Shown: positions 8,333-18,229 of the stretch, one piece after another
Layout of the letters: each line of letters opens with the position of its first letter
Numbering within the stretch: the stretch's first letter is position 1
Assembly (NCBI GenBank): GCA_963532425.1
Contig: CAUSKK010000015.1
Span: 1 to 50,014, forward strand
Source: CAUSKK01 sp963532425
GTDB taxonomy: Bacteria > Pseudomonadota > Gammaproteobacteria > Cardiobacteriales > Cardiobacteriaceae
Reading direction: 5' to 3'
Length of the DNA stretch: 50,014 bases
Position numbers and translations under genes: made by a program
The notes under the pieces: generated by a model
The model's database searches: none
Told to the model about the DNA's origin: nothing
What the model saw: the letters and a program-made list of their open reading frames with translations, nothing else

Positions 8333-10377
8333 TTAGATAAGCGATAAATCCGCCACCAAATCGAATTTGTTTTGTAGAAGCGTTAATAGTGCCAACCGAT
8401 TTTTTTGCAGTTTTTTATCCTCGCTCATGACCATCACGTGGGTGAAAAAACTATCGAGATGGCGGTCCAGTGTGCCCAATAGATGAAGCGCTTCGCCATA
8501 ATTAACTGTATTAAGTGCTTGATTTAATGACGATTCCTGTTGTTGAAATGCAACAAACAGTTCCTTCTCGGCCGGTTCCACCAGCAGTGCGGCTTCCACC
8601 GGGGCTTCCACCCGGCCATTTTTGCGCAGAATATTGCGAATGCGCTTGGCACAGGCCAGCAGAATTTCCGCCGCCCCGGCCCGGACAAATTGATTTAGGG
8701 CTTTAATCCGTCTATCGAAATCCAATAGGTCATTTAATTCGCGCGCTTTCACCGCCTGATAAATCTCGCTGGCAATATTCTGCTCGGAATAATAATGCTC
8801 GAGACGCTCAATAATATATTCGCGCAAATCGGCCAGAACCTTTTCCGCCGCCAATTCGGCCGAAAATAGGGAAGCGCTTCGTTCCAATAGGGCTTTTAAA
8901 TCCAGACTTAATTCATTTTCGATAATGAGCCGAATCAGGGCGATGGCATTGCGGCGCAGGCCGTAGGGGTCCTTGCTGCCGCTGGGCTTGGCGCCGAGGG
9001 CAAAGCCGCCCACCAGCACATCCACCTTCTCGGCCAGGGCCAGGGCCAGCCCCTCCCGGGTGCGCGGCAGGCTGCCCTGGGCACCCAGGGGCTGGTACTG
9101 CTCGCGCAGGGCCGCCGCCACCGTCGGGCCCAGGCCCTCGGCCTCGGCATAGTAGGCGCCCATTACCCCCTGGAGCTCGGGGAATTCCATCACCATCTCC
9201 GAGAGCAAATCCGACTTGCTCAGCCGGGCCGCCAACGCCAGCGGGGCCGGGTCGGCGCCGGTCAGCGGGCCCAGATAGGCCGTCAGTGCCTCCAGCCGGG
9301 CCACCTTGTCGGCCAGGGTGCCGAGCTTGGCCTGGTAGGACACCGCCGCCAGCCGGGGCAGATAGTCGGCCAGGGGCCGTTTCAAATCCTGTTCCCAGAA
9401 GAACTGGGCGTCGGCAAAGCGCGGCCGAATGACCTTCTCGTTGCCCTTTTTCACCAGGGCCTCGTCGCGGCTGCGCAGGTTGGCGATGGCGATGAAATGG
9501 GGCAGCAGGGCGCCGGCGCTGTTGAAGAGCGGGAAGGTTTTCTGGTTGTCGCGCATGGTGGTAATCAGCACCTCGGCCGGAATGCGCAGAAACTCCGGTT
9601 CAAAGTCGCCGAGCAGGGCCACCGGCCATTCCACCAGCGCCGTAACCTCGTCGAGCAGGGCCTCCTCCACCGTGGCCACCGCCTGCTGCTGTTCGGCCAG
9701 GGCCTCGATTTGGGCCTGGATAGACCGGCGCCGCTCGGCCGGGTCGGCGAGGACGCCGTTGTCGCGCAGCACGTCCAGATAGCTATCCGGATGGGCGATG
9801 GTCAGCGGGCCGGGGCCGTGCACCCGGTGGCCCAGGGTCTGGTTGCCGGCGCGCAGGCCGAAATATTCCAGCGGCAGGATTTCCTCGTTGTAGAGGGCCA
9901 GCAGCGACAGCACCGGCCGCACGAAGCTCTGTTCGTTGCTGCCCCAGCGCATGCGTTTGGCGATGGGAAGCGCTTCGGTCAGGGCGGCGAAGATGGCGGG
10001 AAAGAGCTCGGCCAAATCCCGGCCCGGCTGCTCGCGCTGGAAGTACAAATGGCCGTCGCGCTGTTCCAGCTCGTCCACGGCCACGCCGCAGGACTGGGCA
10101 AAACCGAGGGCGGCCTTGCTCCACTGGCCGGTGCTGTCTTTGGCGGCGCCGAGGGCCGGGCCCTTGCGTTCCAGCCGCTGGGTGGGCTGTTGGCGCCGGA
10201 GGCCATCCACCCGCCAGGCCAGCCGGCGCGGGGTGGCATAGCGGTGGATGGCCGCATAGGGCAGCTGCTGGCTCTGGAGCTGGGCGCCCAGCGCTTCGGC
10301 CCCGGCCGCGCTCAGTTCGCTGACCGCCCGGGTGGGCAGCTCTTCGGTCAGTATCTCCAGTAGTAAAGTTCCTTCCA

Positions 10378-10378
<1 letters not shown>
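8333..10378 (-). CDS. glyS: Glycyl-tRNA synthetase beta subunit
   Basis: Beta subunit of the alpha2beta2 glycyl-tRNA synthetase; it binds tRNA-Gly and is required for charging. The protein has 681 residues from MEGTLLLEI, close to E. coli GlyS (689). Typical stretches include ATPRRLAWRV near the N-terminus and FADAQFFWEQDLK centrally. The start ATG shares a base with the glyQ stop (TAATG) and a CAGGAG lies in the last glyQ codons. The 3' fifth of the gene (8333 to about 8930) is visibly more AT-rich than the rest, suggesting a mosaic gene; two GAAGCGCTTC copies lie in that part. Confidence 0.95.
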
Positions 10379-11279
<901 letters not shown>

Positions 11280-11280
<1 letters not shown>

Positions 11281-11852
11281 CAGTTTTCCTTGGTAGGGGG
11301 GACGATTTCCCGCCGGGCGCGTTCGTAGAGGCCGCGCACCTCGTCGGCATAGCGTTCGTCGGCGTGCAAATCCAACGCGCGCAGGAACCGGGGAAGCGCT
11401 TCGGGGCTGCGCCGTAGCAGCAGGATTTCCAGGGCGTTGGCGAGAAAATCGCTGGCGTAGAGCAGCGTCTCCTCGTCGTCCAGTTCGGCGGCCAGGGCGC
11501 CCAGCTCATGGCTGTGGTCGTGGCCGTGCTCAGGGTCGTGGTCGCCGCCACAGCAGCTGCAGCCGCTTTCCGCCGGCTGGCTGAATTCAGCGCTGAGTTC
11601 GGTGGCCTTCAGGGCGGTGAAGCGCTCCAGCAGGGCGCCCTGGTCGCGGCAGCAGGCGGCCAGTTCGGCCGGCGTGATTTGGGCCAGGGCCAGCTCTTCG
11701 GCCAGCACGTCCAAATCCTCCGCCGGGGCGGTGGGAATCAGGGTTTGGTCCTGTTCACTGGCATAGTGGGCCAGCAGGGCCTGGAATTCCGCCGAGGCCA
11801 CCAGGGCCGCCAGCGAATCCACAAAATCGGCCTCGGGCCGGGGTGGGTGCAT
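11280..11852 (-). CDS. Unknown protein with Cys/His-rich metal-binding-like loop
   Basis: I do not recognise this 190-residue protein. It is acidic and largely helical in character. Its middle holds the cluster SGCSCCGGDHDPEHGHDHSH, which resembles metal-binding linkers or metallochaperone tails. There is no signal peptide or membrane segment. The ATG at 11852 is preferred because GAGGA sits seven bases upstream; an upstream ATG at 11891 would add MRNYINPIYEDFF but has no clear ribosome binding site. The stop overlaps the glyQ start, so it is the first gene of the glyQS operon. A role in zinc or another metal supply is only a guess. Confidence 0.7.
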
Positions 11853-11905
11853 AAAAAAATCCTCATAGATGGGGTTGATATAATTGCGCATTTTACCCAC
11901 TTGCT

Positions 11906-12631
11906 ATGACCCATTACGTGCTCGCGATGAAGTGGGGGACGAAATATCCGGCCCTGTTTGTCAATCGCCTCTATGCCATGCTCCGGCGTAATCTCACCCT
12001 GCCCTTTGAGCTGGTTTGTCTCACCGACGACCCTGCCGGCATCGACCCGGCCGTGCGCTGCCTGCCGCTGCCGCCGCTGGATTTGCCCCCGGGCCTGCCC
12101 GAACGGGGCTGGCGCAAACTGACCGTTTTCGGCGATTTGGGCCTGAGCGGCACTGCCCTGTTTCTGGATTTGGACGTGGTTATCCTGCGCAACATCGACC
12201 ATTTCTTCAGCTACCGGGCCGACGACCGCCGGCGCCTCTACATCATCAAGGACTTCAAAAAACGCTGGCGGATTACCGGCAACAGCTCGGTTTTCCGCTT
12301 TGAACTGAACGCCTTCCCCGACCTGCTGCCCCATTTCCGCCACCACTTCGACGATATCCGCGCCGCCCACCGCCACGAGCAGTCCTTTCTTTCCGCCTAT
12401 CTCCACGGCCGTGACCAGCTGCGCTACTGGCCGGCCGGCTGGTGCCAGAGCTACAAGTACCACGCCCTCTATCCGCCCCCGCTGGACTGGCTGCTGCCGC
12501 CCCGGCGGCCGGACTGCGACATTCTCATCTTCCACGGGGAAATCAATCCCGACCAAGCCATCGTCGGCGGCGGCGGCAAGTGGTATCGCCACGTCAAGCC
12601 GGCCCCCTGGCTGGCCGATTACTGGGGCTAG
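11906..12631 (+). CDS. Glycosyltransferase with DxD motif
   Basis: The 241-residue protein looks like a nucleotide-sugar glycosyltransferase of the GT-A fold. It begins with an aminoterminal strand MTHYVLAMKWGTKY, has the metal-binding DxD as FLDLDVVI near residue 90, and ends with the FHG-type motif (ILIFHGEINPDQA) seen in GT8-like enzymes. It is the first gene of a rightward operon with a double GT2 enzyme, an MsbA-type exporter and dnaA, so a lipooligosaccharide or related glycan role is likely. A TATAAT at 11879-11884 is a possible -10 element, but no good -35 accompanies it. Sugar specificity is unknown. Confidence 0.75.
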   Translation: MTHYVLAMKWGTKYPALFVNRLYAMLRRNLTLPFELVCLTDDPAGIDPAVRCLPLPPLDLPPGLPERGWRKLTVFGDLGLSGTALFLDLDVVILRNIDHFFSYRADDRRRLYIIKDFKKRWRITGNSSVFRFELNAFPDLLPHFRHHFDDIRAAHRHEQSFLSAYLHGRDQLRYWPAGWCQSYKYHALYPPPLDWLLPPRRPDCDILIFHGEINPDQAIVGGGGKWYRHVKPAPWLADYWG

Positions 12632-12640
12632 GAGCGCCTT

Positions 12641-14212
12641 ATGACCCTCTCTCTCATCATTCTGACCAAAAACGAGGCCGCGAATCTGCGCGTGCTGCTG
12701 CCGGCGGTACGGGAACTGGCCGATGAAATCATCGTCTACGACAGCGGCAGCGACGATGACAGCGCCGCCGTGGCCGCCGAATTTGGCGCCCGCTTCATCA
12801 GCGACCCGGACTGGCAGGGCTTCGGCCGCCAGCGCCAGAAGGCCCAGGCCCAGGCCCGGGGCGACTGGATTTTGATGCTGGACGCCGACGAGGTGCCCGA
12901 TGCCACCCTGGCCGCCGCCATCAAAGCCACCGTGGCCCAGCCCCCGGCCGGGACGGTCTACGGCCTGCGCCGGGTCGATGAGCTCTTCGGCGCCGCCATC
13001 GACTATCCCAGCCGCTGGCTCAAGGCCCACTGGCGCCTCTACCCGAAGCGCTTCGGCTACGATGACGCCCGGGTGCATGAATCCCTCAGGCTGGCGGACG
13101 CCTCGACCGAAACGCTGCCGGGCTTTCTCCGCCACCGCACGGCGCCGACGCCGCAGTTCTGGCTGGCGAAGCGCTTCCACTATGCCGCCGTCTGGGCCGA
13201 GGAACGGGCCGCCCGGGGCAAAAACGTGTCCCTGCTCGGCGTCCTCGGCCACAGCCTCGGCGCCTTCTTTAAGCAATATTTCTGGGACGGGCGCTTTCTC
13301 TGTGGCCGGGCCGGCTGGCTCTACAGCTGGCTCTTCGTCCAGTACACCTTTAATAAATACGCCCTGCTCTACGACCGTCGGCACCGGCCGGAGAGCTACC
13401 GGGCCGATTTCCAGCCCCACGACGACCGCCCACCGGGGGAAGCGCTTCCCCACCGGGAGCCGCTGAGCGTCGTCCTGATTACGAAGAATGAGCAGCGCCA
13501 CCTGGCCCACTGCCTCGCCAGCGTCCAGGGCCTGGCCGATGACATCGTCGTGCTCGACAGCGGCAGCGACGACGACACCCTGAACATCGCCAAGCGCTTC
13601 GGCGCCCGCTGTTTTAGCAATACGGACTGGCCCGGCTTCGGCCTCCAGCGCCAGCGCGCCCAGGCCTTGGCCCGCCACGACTGGCTGCTGATGCTCGATG
13701 CCGATGAGGCCCTGGACGAAGAGCTGCGCGCCAGCATCGCCGCCGTCCTCGCCACGCCGCCGCCCACCGACCGGGTCTATGCCGTCGCCCGCCGCAATAT
13801 TTTCTGCGGCCGGCACATCCACCGCCGCTACCACGATGCCATCGACCGGCTCTATCACCGCCGCCATTTCCACTACCGGCCGCTGGCCGTCCACGAGAGC
13901 CTCGACCGGGGTTCGGCGCAGGTGGAAGTGCTGGGCGGCCATCTGCTCCACTACACCAACGACAATTTGCAGCATTTCCTCGCCAAAAACCTGCGCTACA
14001 GCCAGATTTGGGGCGAAGAGCGGCCACCGCGCCGGCGCAGTCTGGCCCTGCTGCCGCTGCGGGCCCTGGTCAGCTTCCTGCGCGAATATGTCCTGCGCGG
14101 CGCCTACCATGGCGGTGCCTATGGCTTCTTCCTCGCCGCCGCCAGCGGGGCCTATACCTTTAATAAGTATCTGATTAATCACTTCGCCGGGGCCGCCGAT
14201 GAGTCCCGGTGA
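12641..14212 (+). CDS. Two-domain family 2 glycosyltransferase (WaaE/KdtX-like)
   Basis: The 523-residue protein consists of two related GT2 modules: residues about 1-258 and 274-523. Each starts with a LSxxxxTKNE motif, followed by DSGSDDD, DW(P/Q)GFG(R/L)QRQ and a catalytic-site MLDADE. This matches the WaaE/KdtX/LgtF group that adds the first glucose to the heptose region of lipooligosaccharide, where a single module is usual. The linker between modules contains one GAAGCGCTTC read as EALP. AGGAG precedes the ATG, and the 3' end overlaps the next gene by 14 bp. Both modules keep their motifs, so both may be active, possibly adding two sugars; that is inference. Confidence 0.88.
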   Translation: MTLSLIILTKNEAANLRVLLPAVRELADEIIVYDSGSDDDSAAVAAEFGARFISDPDWQGFGRQRQKAQAQARGDWILMLDADEVPDATLAAAIKATVAQPPAGTVYGLRRVDELFGAAIDYPSRWLKAHWRLYPKRFGYDDARVHESLRLADASTETLPGFLRHRTAPTPQFWLAKRFHYAAVWAEERAARGKNVSLLGVLGHSLGAFFKQYFWDGRFLCGRAGWLYSWLFVQYTFNKYALLYDRRHRPESYRADFQPHDDRPPGEALPHREPLSVVLITKNEQRHLAHCLASVQGLADDIVVLDSGSDDDTLNIAKRFGARCFSNTDWPGFGLQRQRAQALARHDWLLMLDADEALDEELRASIAAVLATPPPTDRVYAVARRNIFCGRHIHRRYHDAIDRLYHRRHFHYRPLAVHESLDRGSAQVEVLGGHLLHYTNDNLQHFLAKNLRYSQIWGEERPPRRRSLALLPLRALVSFLREYVLRGAYHGGAYGFFLAAASGAYTFNKYLINHFAGAADESR

Positions 14213-16100
14213 TAAGACTCTCTACCGGCGGCTGCTCGCCTATGTGCGCCCCCAGCGCCGGGCCCTGCTGGCGCTGCTGCTGGGAACGGTGGTCTACGGC
14301 CTGACCGAACCGCTGGTGCCGCTGATTCTGCAGCCACTCATCGACGGCGGCTTTACCCAACACGGGCTGGCCACCCTGCGCCGGATGCTGCTGCTGCTCT
14401 GCCTGGGCTATGCGCTGCGCGGCCTGGCCAATTTCACCGCCGACTATGCCATGAGCTGGCTGGCGCAGACGGTGGTCAGCCAGCTGCGCCGGGAGATGTT
14501 CGCCCGGCTGCTGCGCCTGCCGCTGGAGACGGTGCAGGCCCAGCCGGCCGGGGCCCTGCTGTCCAAATTCACCTATGACGTGCTCCAGCTGATGAGCGCC
14601 GCCACCGACGCCCTGGCCATCGTCGTGCGCGAGAGCGTTACCATCGCCGCCCTGGTGCTGACCCTGCTCTATCTGGACTGGCGCCTGTGCCTGCTGCTGT
14701 TTACGGTGGCGCCGCTGCTCATCTTTTTCATCGTCTTCATTTCCCGGCGGCTGCGGGCCATCGCCCACCGGCTCCAGGCGGAAATGGGCGACCTCAATCA
14801 GAGCCTGAGCGAGGCCCTGCGGGCTGGGGCCATCATTCGCAGCCACAACGCCCAGGCCTACGAGGGGGAGCGCTTCGACCGGCGCGTCCAGAATCTTTGC
14901 GCCCAGCAGCTGCAGGCGAGCCGGATTACGGCGCTGATTTCACCGCTGGTGGAGATGCTGATTATTCTGACCCTGAGCGCCATCATGCTGATTGCCGGCG
15001 CCTGGGCCCAACAGGACGGCAGCGCCCTGACCGTGGGCCGGCTGATTAGTTTCATCGGGGCCATGGCGTTGCTGTTTCCACCGATTAAGCGGCTGAGCAA
15101 GGTGTCCGAACCGATTCAGCGCGGGCTGGCGGCCATGGCCAGCGTCTTCGGCTTCCTCGACCAGAGCGAGGAGGAAGCGCTTCGGTTTGGCGAAGCCGAG
15201 GGCAGCGCTTCCGGCCTGGGCACCGCCGCCGCCGATTTCCCAGACCGAAGCGCTTCGGTCCATTCGTTGGAAGGGGGAAGCGCTTCGGCCCAGGGGGCCG
15301 AGGGGGAAGCGTTTCGGTTTGGTGAAGCCGAGGGCAGCGCTCCCCCTATATGCCGGGGGGCCATCGCTCTGGTGAGGGTGGAACTGGAGCGCCACGGTCG
15401 CCCCCTGCTGGCGGATATTCATCTGGAACTCAAGCCCGGGGAGACGGTGGCCCTGGTGGGGGCCAGCGGCGCCGGCAAATCAACGCTGGCGGCGGTCATT
15501 GCCGGCTTTATGGTGCCCAGCCGGGGCCAAATCTATTTCGACGGCCGGCCGGCGGCGGCCTATAGTCTGGCCCAGCGTCGCGCCGCCATCGCCTATGTGC
15601 CCCAGGAAACCCAGCTCTTCGCCGGCACCGTCGCCGAGAACATCGCCTACGCCCGGCCCGAGTGTTTCCGTAATCACCAGCTCCGGGCCGAAGCGCTTCC
15701 CGCCGTGGCCGAGGCCGCTGCCGCCGCCCAGGCCGAGGAGTTCATTCACAATCTGCCCGCCGGCTACGACCAGCCCCTGGGCGACAACGGCAGTCCCCTG
15801 TCCGGCGGCCAGCGCCAGCGGCTGGCCATCGCCCGCGCCTTCTACAAACGGGCGCCCATTCTTATCCTCGACGAGGCCACCGCCGCCCTCGATAACCACA
15901 GCGAACAGCTGTTGAAACGGGCGTTGGAAACGGGCCGGGGCACGCGGACAACGCTTATCATCGCCCACCGGCTTTCCACCATCCGCAGCGCCGACCGCAT
16001 CGTCGTGCTGAGCCAGGGGCGCATCGTCGAAATGGGCAGCCACACGGAGCTACTCGCCCGGGCCGGGGCCTATGCCGCCCTCTGGGAGCAGGCCCGGTGA
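14199..16100 (+). CDS. MsbA-type ABC exporter (lipid A-core flippase) with linker insert
   Basis: A half-transporter of 633 residues: an N-terminal six-helix membrane domain (about 1-320) and a nucleotide-binding domain with Walker A GASGAGKST near residue 420, signature LSGGQ, Walker B ILILDEATAALD and the switch His in IIAHRLSTI. MsbA proteins have about 580 residues. The excess lies at about 325-386, between the two domains, and is encoded by several GAAGCGCTTC-related copies (EEEALRFGEAEGSAS and similar). Neighbouring glycosyltransferases support lipooligosaccharide export. It overlaps the glycosyltransferase gene upstream and dnaA downstream (GTGA). Confidence 0.9.
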   Translation: MSPGDKTLYRRLLAYVRPQRRALLALLLGTVVYGLTEPLVPLILQPLIDGGFTQHGLATLRRMLLLLCLGYALRGLANFTADYAMSWLAQTVVSQLRREMFARLLRLPLETVQAQPAGALLSKFTYDVLQLMSAATDALAIVVRESVTIAALVLTLLYLDWRLCLLLFTVAPLLIFFIVFISRRLRAIAHRLQAEMGDLNQSLSEALRAGAIIRSHNAQAYEGERFDRRVQNLCAQQLQASRITALISPLVEMLIILTLSAIMLIAGAWAQQDGSALTVGRLISFIGAMALLFPPIKRLSKVSEPIQRGLAAMASVFGFLDQSEEEALRFGEAEGSASGLGTAAADFPDRSASVHSLEGGSASAQGAEGEAFRFGEAEGSAPPICRGAIALVRVELERHGRPLLADIHLELKPGETVALVGASGAGKSTLAAVIAGFMVPSRGQIYFDGRPAAAYSLAQRRAAIAYVPQETQLFAGTVAENIAYARPECFRNHQLRAEALPAVAEAAAAAQAEEFIHNLPAGYDQPLGDNGSPLSGGQRQRLAIARAFYKRAPILILDEATAALDNHSEQLLKRALETGRGTRTTLIIAHRLSTIRSADRIVVLSQGRIVEMGSHTELLARAGAYAALWEQAR

Positions 16101-17422
16101 ACAATCTTCACGAAATCTGGGAGCTGGCGCTGATTCATCTGGAAACGCTGGTGAGCCAAGATGGCATGCTGGTGGCCCGGGCCCTGGCCGTCAGCGAGCG
16201 CGACGGGGAAATTATTCTTGCCGCCCCCAATAAATATGCCCTAAACAAGGCCCGCCAGGAACTCTGGACGGACATCAAAAAGGCCTTCGGCGTGCGGCTG
16301 GAGCAGGCGAAAATTTTCAAGCCCCTGCGTCTGGAGCTGGAAGCGCTGCCGGATATTTTTGCCCAGCCCAGCCCAGAGGAGAGCTTCGCCACCGGCCTGA
16401 GCAATGAATTTCGCTTCGACAATTTCATTCGCGGCCACAGCAACGAATCGGCCTTCATCGCCGCCAAGGCCGTGGCCACCCAGTACCAGAACTATTCCAA
16501 TCCGCTGATGATTTACGGCGCCGCCGGCCTCGGCAAGTCCCACCTGCTCCACGCCATCGGTAACGAAATGCGGGCGCGCGGCCTGAAAAAAGTGTTGTAT
16601 ATCAGCGGGGAAGCCTTCAGCCAGGAGGTGGTGGCGATGATTTTTCGGCCGAACAATCATTTCAACGGCAGCTACGAGTTTCACCATAAATTCCACAGCC
16701 TCGATGCCCTGCTCATCGACGACATTCAGCTGATTTCCAAGAAGGAGCGCTCGCAGTTCGAGCTGTTCAATATTTATAACCATCTGATTCTAAACAAAAA
16801 ACAGATAGTCTTCGCCTCGGACAAACACCCCAGCGCGCTGATTAACATCGAGGAACGGCTCACCAGCCGCTTTTCCCACGGGGTTACGGTCAATGTGGAG
16901 CGGCCGGACGTGGAAACCCGCATCGCCATTCTCAAGCACAAGGCCGGGGAGCTGAATTTTGACCTGCCGAACTATGTGGCCGTGGACATTGCCAACAATG
17001 CCAACACCCGCAACGTCCGCGATTTGGAGGGGGAACTGCGCACGCTCTACATGGCCTATTCAGCCAATCCCGAGGCCCTGAACAGCAAGTACCAGCCCCG
17101 GGCCAGCACGCCCAGCGCCGACGGGGCCGATTTCGGCCGCCATGCCAATGTGATTCAGGAAATTGTCTGCAATCACTACGGCGTGAAGATGGAGGAGCTG
17201 CTCAGCAAGCGGCGCGGGAAGGCCCAGGTGGTGCTGGCGCGGCAAATGGCCATGACCCTGCTCAAGGACCTGACCAGCCTGTCCTATATTCAAATCGGGG
17301 AGCGCTTCGGCCGGGAACACAGCACGGTGATTCACGCCCAGAAAACCATTCGCAGCAAATGCAAAAAGGACGAGGCCCTGCGCCGGGACTTCGAGGCCCT
17401 GAAGCGACGCATTGAACCCTAG
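16097..17422 (+). CDS. dnaA: Chromosomal replication initiator DnaA with divergent DNA-binding domain
   Basis: AAA+ initiator that binds oriC and opens the duplex; 441 residues. Domain I is recognisable and domain II is very short. The AAA+ module has Walker A GAAGLGKS (141-148), Walker B LLIDDI (205-210), the arginine-finger region RLTSRF and sensor 2 in NVRDLEGEL. The C-terminal domain is unusual: the signature reads FGREHSTVIHA (404-414), where most DnaA have FGGRDHTTVLHA. One Gly is missing, the base-reading Asp is Glu407 and the first Thr is Ser409; the basic loop before ARQMA is one residue longer. The start is GTG, overlapping the exporter stop, with no clear ribosome binding site, suggesting coupling. 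It lies beside an array of variant boxes (TTATGAACA). Confidence 0.97.
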   Translation: MNNLHEIWELALIHLETLVSQDGMLVARALAVSERDGEIILAAPNKYALNKARQELWTDIKKAFGVRLEQAKIFKPLRLELEALPDIFAQPSPEESFATGLSNEFRFDNFIRGHSNESAFIAAKAVATQYQNYSNPLMIYGAAGLGKSHLLHAIGNEMRARGLKKVLYISGEAFSQEVVAMIFRPNNHFNGSYEFHHKFHSLDALLIDDIQLISKKERSQFELFNIYNHLILNKKQIVFASDKHPSALINIEERLTSRFSHGVTVNVERPDVETRIAILKHKAGELNFDLPNYVAVDIANNANTRNVRDLEGELRTLYMAYSANPEALNSKYQPRASTPSADGADFGRHANVIQEIVCNHYGVKMEELLSKRRGKAQVVLARQMAMTLLKDLTSLSYIQIGERFGREHSTVIHAQKTIRSKCKKDEALRRDFEALKRRIEP

Positions 17423-17445
17423 CCCGGCGGCGTTCACAGCCGGGC

Positions 17446-17577
17446 TGTTTATAACTTTTTTCAAGTTGTTCATAACGGGGCGGCTGTTCACCGGCCGGCT
17501 GGTTCATGGCTGGACCTGGGTTTGTTCATAAATTGGCCTGACCGCTGTTCATAACTTGGCGGCCGGCCGGTTCATAA
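17446..17577 (-). promoter_or_regulatory. Left DnaA-box cluster (TTATGAACA type)
   Basis: Exact TGTTCATAA (TTATGAACA on the minus strand) is found at 17467, 17523 and 17546. One-mismatch sites are TGTTTATAA at 17446 and GGTTCATAA at 17569. All point the same way. The cluster starts just after the dnaA stop, so it could also affect read-through from the dnaA operon. Confidence 0.85.
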
Positions 17578-17648
17578 CTTGTTTATAGGTTCTCCAAGCG
17601 ATGAACCGCCCTTTTTCCGCCCTTCTCATCAATAAAATAAATCAAAAC

Positions 17649-17831
17649 CCGGTTTCAGGTTTCGACACGCCTATCATAGGCCGGTTTTTACAGACTTAAA
17701 TGGTATTTTTCGATGGTAAAATCACCCAAGGGCCATTTTGGGATAATCCTTTGTTTTTAAAGAATATTTGTCTTTTTATGATTGATAAAATATGCAAAAA
17801 ACCGGTTTCAAGTTTCGACGCGCCAATCATA
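17649..17831 (+). repeat. 30-bp direct repeat pair inside oriC
   Basis: Copies at 17649-17678 and 17802-17831 match at 27 of 30 positions. Each begins CCGGTTTCA, continues with GTTTCGAC and ends with ATCATA, and both are preceded by a run of A. They contain no DnaA box. They flank an AT-rich segment of about 120 bp, so they may be sites for another origin-binding protein. Confidence 0.85.
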
Positions 17832-18018
17832 ACAAAAACGTCCGTAAACGACTTAATCCTTTGATTAAACAGAGAAAATCGGGAATTTTTCGTATAACTT
17901 CATGATTTTAAAAAGAAATTCGGCTTCTGCACCGAGGGGTGTTCATAACTTGGGCCCAAATGTTCATAACTTCGAAAAAAATGTTCACAACCGCTTTTTA
18001 TAATCTTTTGTTTTTAAA
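17743..18018 (+). repeat. AT-rich 19-mers, possible duplex-unwinding repeats
   Basis: ATAATCCTTTGTTTTTAAA at 17743-17761 recurs at 18000-18018 with one mismatch. A partial third copy, TTAATCCTTTGATTAAA, is at 17853-17869. Short AT-rich direct repeats near box clusters are the usual form of a DNA-unwinding element; this assignment is inference. Confidence 0.6.
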
Positions 18019-18229
18019 AATGTTTTTGACTTATGCACAGAAATTGTTCATAACTCACGTTTTCGGGGCCAAAATCGGGCAAAATGGGCTGTGCATAACT
18101 GGGCGCACCCAAGTTATGAACATTTTTGCGGGCAGTTATGAACAGGTTTTTACGGTTATGAACAGTTTTTGAAAAGTTATGAACACCCTATTTTCTTTGA
18201 TTTTTAAAGAAATTTCCGAGTTATGAACA
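17940..18229. promoter_or_regulatory. Right DnaA-box cluster with two convergent halves
   Basis: Minus-strand TTATGAACA sites start at 17940, 17961 and 18045 (plus a one-mismatch TGTTCACAA at 17982). Plus-strand sites start at 18114, 18136, 18156, 18177 and 18221. TTATGCACA is at 18031 (plus) and 18090 (minus). The three plus-strand sites at 18136, 18156 and 18177 are spaced 20-21 bp apart, that is two helical turns, as expected for a DnaA oligomer. The last site lies about 60 bp upstream of dnaN and may regulate it. Confidence 0.87.

Noticed and set aside
11738..14182. An 814-residue open frame opposite the glycosyltransferases
   Set aside because: It is the complement of well-supported genes; in GC-rich DNA the antisense frame rarely has stops. 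The protein looks like no known family.
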